A DNA stretch of 35,311 nucleotides from assembly GCA_021793515.1 (NCBI GenBank), contig JAJYSP010000025.1, positions 1 to 35,311 on the forward strand. Reading direction: 5' to 3'. The position numbers were made by a program, and so were the translations under genes. The DNA is from Actinomycetes bacterium (GTDB lineage: Bacteria; Actinomycetota; Acidimicrobiia; Acidimicrobiales; RAAP-2). Positions 31,172 through 35,311 of the stretch are shown piece after piece; within the stretch, counting starts at the first letter, position 1, and the number at the start of each line of letters is the position of its first letter. Below the pieces are notes generated by a model. The model was not told the DNA's origin. It did not search any database and saw only the letters and a list, made by a program, of their open reading frames with translations.

Positions 31172-32071
31172 TTAGCCCCGCCAGGCCGCCGGCAGCGCCG
31201 CCTCGATGGCCGCGGCGATGACGCGATATCCCGCGTTGTTGGGGTGGTCGTCGGGCCCGAAGGGGTAGCCCGCGCAGTTCCAGGTCAGCTGGCAGGTCCT
31301 CGCCACGTTCAACGGCACCACGCCGACGCCCTTCAGCGACACGGGATTGCGGTTGTCCAGCTGGTACGCGCCCGCCACGTTGGCCACGGGAATGTTCGAT
31401 GCGTGATACAGACGCACGAGGTCACTGTCGAGTGTCGACATCACCTGGAGGGTTCGAGTGGCCACCGCCACGTGGATGCCCCCCTGCAGGTACTTTGAGA
31501 GGAACGGGTCGCTGTAGTCGAGGCCGACGAAATGGACGTTGGGTCCCGCAGCCGATTTGAGCGCCGCGAGCACCGGCGTGAAGTCGCGGGTCACGTTCGC
31601 CAGGCCGGCGGCGACACACGCCTCATCGACCACGGCGGTGTTGAGACAGGGACGAACGTCGTTAAAGCCCAGGTCGATGGTGACGAGACCGACGGCATCG
31701 TGATTCGCCTGGAGGAACTGTTCGGCGGTAAGCAGTTGGCGCTGGGGCAGGGTGTAACAGTGGTCGCCACTGAGCAGCATCGACTCGACGGTCTCACCGG
31801 GACAGCCGATTTGTCGCAACTGCAGGTCGACGCCCTTGGTCGACAGATAGTTGACGACGTCGTTGGCGTAGCCGGTATCGGTGCGATGACCGTTGTGCTT
31901 CGGGATGCCCGTTGGCTGGAAGCCCAACGACGATGACGCACCGACGTCGAGGTAGAACCCTGAGGTCACGGTGGCGCTCGACCCGGCAAAGGGGTGCATC
32001 AGCAGGTAGGTGCCGATGACGGCGGCGATGAAGACGACGATCGCGAGCCGTCGGACTAGCTGCAAGAACAC
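31172..32071 (-). CDS. Membrane-anchored or secreted SGNH-type hydrolase (paralogue 2)
   Basis: 299 residues from the GTG at 32071. The longer frame to 32266 is not supported, and GGGG upstream is a modest ribosome site. The N-terminus (VRRLAIVVFIAAVIGTYLL) is a signal anchor. Blocks match paralogue 1: YLDVGASSSLG, VTIDLGFNDV, GPDDHPNNAGY. It also has Ala before the block-I Ser and Pro in the usual DxxH Asp position. Six cysteines align with paralogue 1, two of them in CQLTWNC. Long shared stretches such as AAGPNVHFVGLDYSDP show a common origin by duplication. As first gene of the minus-strand block it may be translated from the same mRNA as the acyl-activation genes. Confidence 0.85.
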   Translation of the reverse strand: MFLQLVRRLAIVVFIAAVIGTYLLMHPFAGSSATVTSGFYLDVGASSSLGFQPTGIPKHNGHRTDTGYANDVVNYLSTKGVDLQLRQIGCPGETVESMLLSGDHCYTLPQRQLLTAEQFLQANHDAVGLVTIDLGFNDVRPCLNTAVVDEACVAAGLANVTRDFTPVLAALKSAAGPNVHFVGLDYSDPFLSKYLQGGIHVAVATRTLQVMSTLDSDLVRLYHASNIPVANVAGAYQLDNRNPVSLKGVGVVPLNVARTCQLTWNCAGYPFGPDDHPNNAGYRVIAAAIEAALPAAWRG

Positions 32072-32317
32072 GTGAGAAACCCCGAAGTGGATAGACGGTG
32101 TCTCCAGTCTGACACACACCATCGCGGCGCGAGTGTCAGCGGCGCGCAACGCGGCCGAACTCGTGCATGGTCGAATGATGTGTACTCCCAGGTCAACGCC
32201 GTGTGTTGGTTCGTCGCCGCGCTCGGGCGAGGTGCAACCGTGTGGCGTGTAACAGCCACTGGTCAACGCGAGCGTGCGACACCTCGCCCATCGCCGCGTG
32301 ACGCTCGAGTGAGTACG
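32072..32317. other. Divergent promoter region with a 9-bp direct repeat
   Basis: This region separates the acylation block (minus) from the uptake operon (plus). GGTCAACGC occurs at about 32193 and 32262. I could not set a confident -35/-10 for either side. No coding frame is convincing. Confidence 0.3.
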
Positions 32318-33190
32318 ATGGCCGAGACCATGGGGAGGTGGGGTACGCGACGCGAATGGCCCACTCGCACGAGGAGCGCAGTCAACGGACCGTCGTCGGT
32401 GCCCGTCGCCGGGCGGCCATGGTCGTGGCGGCGGTTCCCGATTCGCTACGTCGGTGTCCTCGTGGGCTCACTCATCGCGTGGCAGGTGGTAGCGGTCAGT
32501 CACGTCTTTCCGAGCTTCGCCTTCCCGTCGCCGGCGAGCACCTGGGATTCGTTTCTCCAGACGTTGCACCACGGGTATCAGGGCTCGACGCTGCTCGCCG
32601 ACCTGATGGTGAGCCTGGAACGCGTGTCGATCGCCTACGTGGGGGCCGTCGTGATCGGCGTGACGCTCGGCTTCGCGATGACCCAGAGTCGTGCCGTGTT
32701 CACCGTGATCGATCCGTACTTGCAATTCCTTCGACCGATCCCACCGCTCGCGTACATCCCGCTTTTCGTCGTGTGGTTCGGGATCGGCGAGATGCCCAAG
32801 GTGCTCTTGATCCTCGTCTCGACCGTTCCGGTCATCGTGATCAACACCATCAACGGCGTGCGCTCGACGCCCAACTACCGGGTCGAACTAGCTCGCAACC
32901 TCGGCGCCAACCGACGCCAGATACTGACGAGAGTCGTCTTCCCGTCGGCGCTGCCGGACATTTTCACGGGCATGAAGGTGGCCATCGGCGTAGCGTGGAG
33001 CACCCTCGTCGCGGCCGAACTCATCGCGGCGAGCCGCGGGCTCGGCTGGTTGATCGAACAGGCGGGGACCGAATTGCAGACGGGCATCGTGGTGACGGGG
33101 ATCATCTTGATCGGCATCATGGGTTATCTCATGGACTTGGCCATCCGCGTGCTCGAGCGCGTGGTCATCCCTTGGCGGGACTTTGTGTGA
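32318..33190 (+). CDS. ABC importer permease (SsuC/TauC type)
   Basis: 290 residues from the ATG at 32318 with GAGTGAG nearby; upstream open frame overlaps the divergent region and lacks family features. After a basic N-tail of about 38 residues come six helices. The EAA-like loop appears as ELARNLGANRRQILTRVVFPSALPDIFTGMKVAIG. Family-typical stretches are RPIPPLAYIPLFVVWFGIGEMPKVLLI and VAAELIAASRGLGWLIEQAG. Such permeases import sulfonates, nitrate, taurine or pyrimidine-like compounds. Here it is first of three genes, followed by the binding protein and the ATPase. Confidence 0.92.
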   Translation: MAETMGRWGTRREWPTRTRSAVNGPSSVPVAGRPWSWRRFPIRYVGVLVGSLIAWQVVAVSHVFPSFAFPSPASTWDSFLQTLHHGYQGSTLLADLMVSLERVSIAYVGAVVIGVTLGFAMTQSRAVFTVIDPYLQFLRPIPPLAYIPLFVVWFGIGEMPKVLLILVSTVPVIVINTINGVRSTPNYRVELARNLGANRRQILTRVVFPSALPDIFTGMKVAIGVAWSTLVAAELIAASRGLGWLIEQAGTELQTGIVVTGIILIGIMGYLMDLAIRVLERVVIPWRDFV

Positions 33191-33370
33191 GCGTTGCGTA
33201 GACCCTAATCAGGGAAGACGGTACACGCAGGTGGGATTTCCCGACCGTTTTCCACGCGCGGGTAGAGCGAAGCCTGCAAGAATGCTGCAGGGCCGGTCAG
33301 CGTGTCCACCCGGTTCCGCGGGATTCGAGTGGTCGAGTTGGCGGTGCGAACCAGATCCGAGGGAGGTCCA

Positions 33371-34414
33371 GTGCGAAGGTTTCGTCGACTGACAGGTGTG
33401 GCGGTGTCACTGGCGTTCGCCGCCGGTGTGGCGACGCCACTCGCGAGCGGACTGTTTGCACCGACGCCGAGTGGGGCGTCGGTGAACGCGGGCTCGATCG
33501 CGATCGGCTACGAGAACAATGGTGCGGACCCGTCGATCATCTCGGTGGCGAACAAGTACTTCCAACACGAGATGGGCCGCGACGTGCGTCTCAAGTTGTT
33601 CACGTCGGGACCGGCCGCGCTCACCTCGCTCGCGTCGGGCCAGCTCCCGTTCATGTGCGGCTTGGGCATGCCGCCAGTGATCGCGGCGATCGCCCAAGGT
33701 GTTCCGCTCCAGGTGGTGTTCAACCAGGAGCGCTACACCAAGGACGCGGGGCTCGTCGTCAAGTCTTCGAGCGGCATCAAGTCGGTGGCCGGTCTCGCCG
33801 GTAAGAGCGTCGGGCTCGTGATTGGATCCCAGTCGTCTTTCGAACTCGCCACCTACGCCCGCCGGGCGGGTCTCAAGCTGTCGTCGGTGCGGCTGGTGAA
33901 CCTCACGCCACCGGAACTGCAGAGTGCGTGGTCGACCGGGCGAATCGAGGCGGCGGTCGTCTGGGACCCGGTGTATGACTTCCTCGTCACCCACGGCGGG
34001 CGGGTGCTGATGGATGACTCGAAGCTTCCTGTGACCGCAACGTCGTTCAATATCTGCGTGGCGAACAAGGCCTTCGCTTCCAAGCACCCGGCGGTCGCCA
34101 AGGCGTTCGTGAAGGCGCTCGGTGACGGTGTCAGCTTCCTGAGGACCCACCGGTCGGCCGCGATGGGGGTCATGGCTAAGGCGGCGGGGATCTCGGTTCC
34201 GACGGCGAAACTCGAGATCGCCGGGTACCAGATCTACTCCGTGGCCGACCAGGCGACTGCGGCGGTGCTGGGCACCTCATCGGCGACCAGCGCGAAGTCG
34301 GGCACGGCCGAGTCGCTGCTCAACAACTGGAAGGCGCTGTACAACGCGGGGACGATCACGGTGAAGCCACCCAAGTCAGCGGGCGCGTTCGTGAACCCGA
34401 GCTACGCGAAATAG
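33371..34414 (+). CDS. NMT1/SsuA-type substrate-binding protein
   Basis: 347 residues from a GTG right after GGGAGGTCCA, an excellent site. An N-terminal signal sequence (about 1-32) has no lipobox Cys, so it is secreted or anchored by the uncleaved helix. The mature part is the two-lobed type II fold: [89 protein letters not shown], and [20 protein letters not shown]. These are NMT1/SsuA/TauA landmarks. The C-terminal 40 residues are Ala/Ser-rich. Ligand unknown; candidates are sulfonates, taurine, nitrate or a thiamine precursor. Confidence 0.9.
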   Translation: MRRFRRLTGVAVSLAFAAGVATPLASGLFAPTPSGASVNAGSIAIGYENNGADPSIISVANKYFQHEMGRDVRLKLFTSGPAALTSLASGQLPFMCGLGMPPVIAAIAQGVPLQVVFNQERYTKDAGLVVKSSSGIKSVAGLAGKSVGLVIGSQSSFELATYARRAGLKLSSVRLVNLTPPELQSAWSTGRIEAAVVWDPVYDFLVTHGGRVLMDDSKLPVTATSFNICVANKAFASKHPAVAKAFVKALGDGVSFLRTHRSAAMGVMAKAAGISVPTAKLEIAGYQIYSVADQATAAVLGTSSATSAKSGTAESLLNNWKALYNAGTITVKPPKSAGAFVNPSYAK

Positions 34415-34424
34415 GCGAGTTCGC

Positions 34425-35183
34425 TTGGCACTACGCGTAGACCAAATTTCTAAGACCTTCGATAGCGACGACGCGAGGCGTTCGACGCACCAGGTGTTCG
34501 ACCAGTTCACCCTCGATATCGCCGACGGCGAATTCGTGGCGGTGCTCGGTCCCTCGGGGTGCGGCAAGACGACGTTGCTACGCATGATCGCGGGCTTCGA
34601 TCGTCCCGACGCCGGGCGGGTCATCTTCGACGGGAGTGACGTCACGGGCCCCGCGAGCGATCGCGTCGTGGTCTTTCAACAGCCCGGGTTGTTCCCGTGG
34701 ATGGACGTGCGCCACAACGTGGCCTTCGGACTGCAGCTGGGGCGCCGTCGAATCGATTGGCGACCCGTGGACGAGATCTTGGCGACCGTGGGGTTGAGCG
34801 AGTTCGCGGGTCACGCGCCCTATGAGCTCTCGGGAGGGATGCAACAGCGCGTGGCGTTGGCTCGCTCACTGGTGATGCGCCCGAAGATGCTCTTGATGGA
34901 CGAGCCCTTCGCGGCCCTTGACGCGCATCTGCGCCACGCGATGCAGGTGTTTCTGCGCGAGCTGTGGGTGGAGTTTCGCACCACGGTGCTCTTCATCACC
35001 CACGACGTCGAGGAGGCGATCGTGCTCGCCGAGCGCGTCGTCGTGCTCGGGTCCAACCCCGGCCGGATCCTCGGCGAGCTCGACGCGCGCGACGTGCACC
35101 CGAGCAGCGCTGACCTGTTGGACAACGCCGACTACCGACGACTTCGCCACCGAGCGATTGAGCTCCTCGGTGAATTGCCCTAA
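34425..35183 (+). CDS. ABC importer ATPase (SsuB/TauB type)
   Basis: 252 residues. The TTG start lies 10 bp after the binding-protein stop, with GGCGAG nearby; no ATG or GTG fits. Walker [11 protein letters not shown]-loop [21 protein letters not shown], signature [15 protein letters not shown], Walker [12 protein letters not shown] and the H-loop [10 protein letters not shown] are all present. The LFPWxxVxxNVxFGL wording is typical of SsuB/TauB/NrtD. With the permease and binding protein it completes one uptake system. The operon order, permease then binding protein then ATPase, is less usual. Confidence 0.93.
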   Translation: MALRVDQISKTFDSDDARRSTHQVFDQFTLDIADGEFVAVLGPSGCGKTTLLRMIAGFDRPDAGRVIFDGSDVTGPASDRVVVFQQPGLFPWMDVRHNVAFGLQLGRRRIDWRPVDEILATVGLSEFAGHAPYELSGGMQQRVALARSLVMRPKMLLMDEPFAALDAHLRHAMQVFLRELWVEFRTTVLFITHDVEEAIVLAERVVVLGSNPGRILGELDARDVHPSSADLLDNADYRRLRHRAIELLGELP

Positions 35184-35204
35184 CCTTGCGATTAAACCTA
35201 AGCC

Positions 35205-35311
35205 CTACTCGCTGGCGTCTTCTTTCAGGATGAGTTCGGCGGCTTTCGCGTCAACGGTCCGTATCTGGGCGAGTAGGTCACGGATGCGGCGGTCGTTGCC
35301 TATCCACTCCA
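35205..35311 (-). CDS. C-terminal end of an unidentified protein
   Basis: A minus-strand frame runs in from the right edge to a TAG at 35207-35205, giving about 35 residues: WIGNDRRIRDLLAQIRTVD, then AKAAELILKEDASE. It is helical and charged. The codon use is GC-rich like the neighbours. Nothing in it points to a family. It would converge with the importer operon, with 21 bp between stops. Confidence 0.45.
   Translation of the reverse strand, partial: EWIGNDRRIRDLLAQIRTVDAKAAELILKEDASE

Noticed and set aside
33191-33370. TPP or guanidine riboswitch before the NMT1-type binding protein
   Set aside because: Neither the CUGAGA/ACCUGAU pair of TPP nor ACGR-loop hairpins are seen; only short stems of 4-6 bp.
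1-35311. tRNA genes or CRISPR arrays
   Set aside because: I found no GGTTCGAATC-type T-arm within a cloverleaf and no regularly spaced repeats. TGGGTTCGAAACC-like text near 12693 is inside the DUF4232 gene and lacks partner arms.

Overview
The window reads as chromosomal DNA of a high-GC actinobacterium, most likely of the Acidimicrobiia. This is inferred from GC-rich codon use, frequent GTG/TTG starts, PspC-type two-component genes, a DUF2630 gene, an SPW-repeat protein, an Rpf-like protein and large secreted Ser/Thr-rich proteins. It is not proven by any marker gene. No rRNA, tRNA, CRISPR array, prophage or replication origin is visible.

Layout. 1-600: a terminator-like hairpin, a decayed TnpB (IS200/IS605 family) 3' end and a hairpin-rich stretch. 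641-4063: a small membrane protein, a GalT-like uridylyltransferase and a large secreted protein of unknown function. 4417-8567: DUF2630 protein, an SPW-repeat membrane protein with a structured leader, then a TetR regulator followed by a NatAB-type ABC exporter. 8627-14862: EamA exporter, a 628-residue surface protein with two Ig-like repeats, and a group of small stress-type genes (DUF4232, CsbD, a 23-residue membrane peptide, a DUF6458-like protein, a truncated MGMT gene, a cold-shock protein). 15133-18125: a LiaFSR/PspC-type envelope-stress module, with the kinase/regulator pair divergent from a PspC-LiaF-like membrane protein. 18236-25562: DUF554 protein, MFS transporter, a transmembrane Ser/Thr kinase, an Rpf-like lytic transglycosylase and a second ABC-2 exporter.

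25660-32071 (all minus strand) is the most distinctive block: SGNH hydrolase, aldehyde dehydrogenase, acyl-CoA synthetase, acyltransferase-3 membrane protein and a second SGNH hydrolase paralogue. I infer a pathway that makes an acyl-CoA from an aldehyde, moves the acyl group through the membrane and places or removes it on an envelope molecule. 32318-35183 is a SsuABC/TauABC/NMT1-type uptake operon in the order permease, binding protein, ATPase. A partial minus-strand gene closes the window.

Several RNA-level or operator-level signals stand out. Upstream of the SPW gene lie two 16-nt hairpins, both with GGAA tetraloops and one nucleotide apart. A 23-nt element (21 identical) begins 5-6 nt after a -10 hexamer in two genes 1.8 kb apart. 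A 10-bp inverted repeat with 31-bp centre spacing lies in the divergent promoter of the PspC module. Hairpins sit in three of the four gaps of the acylation block.
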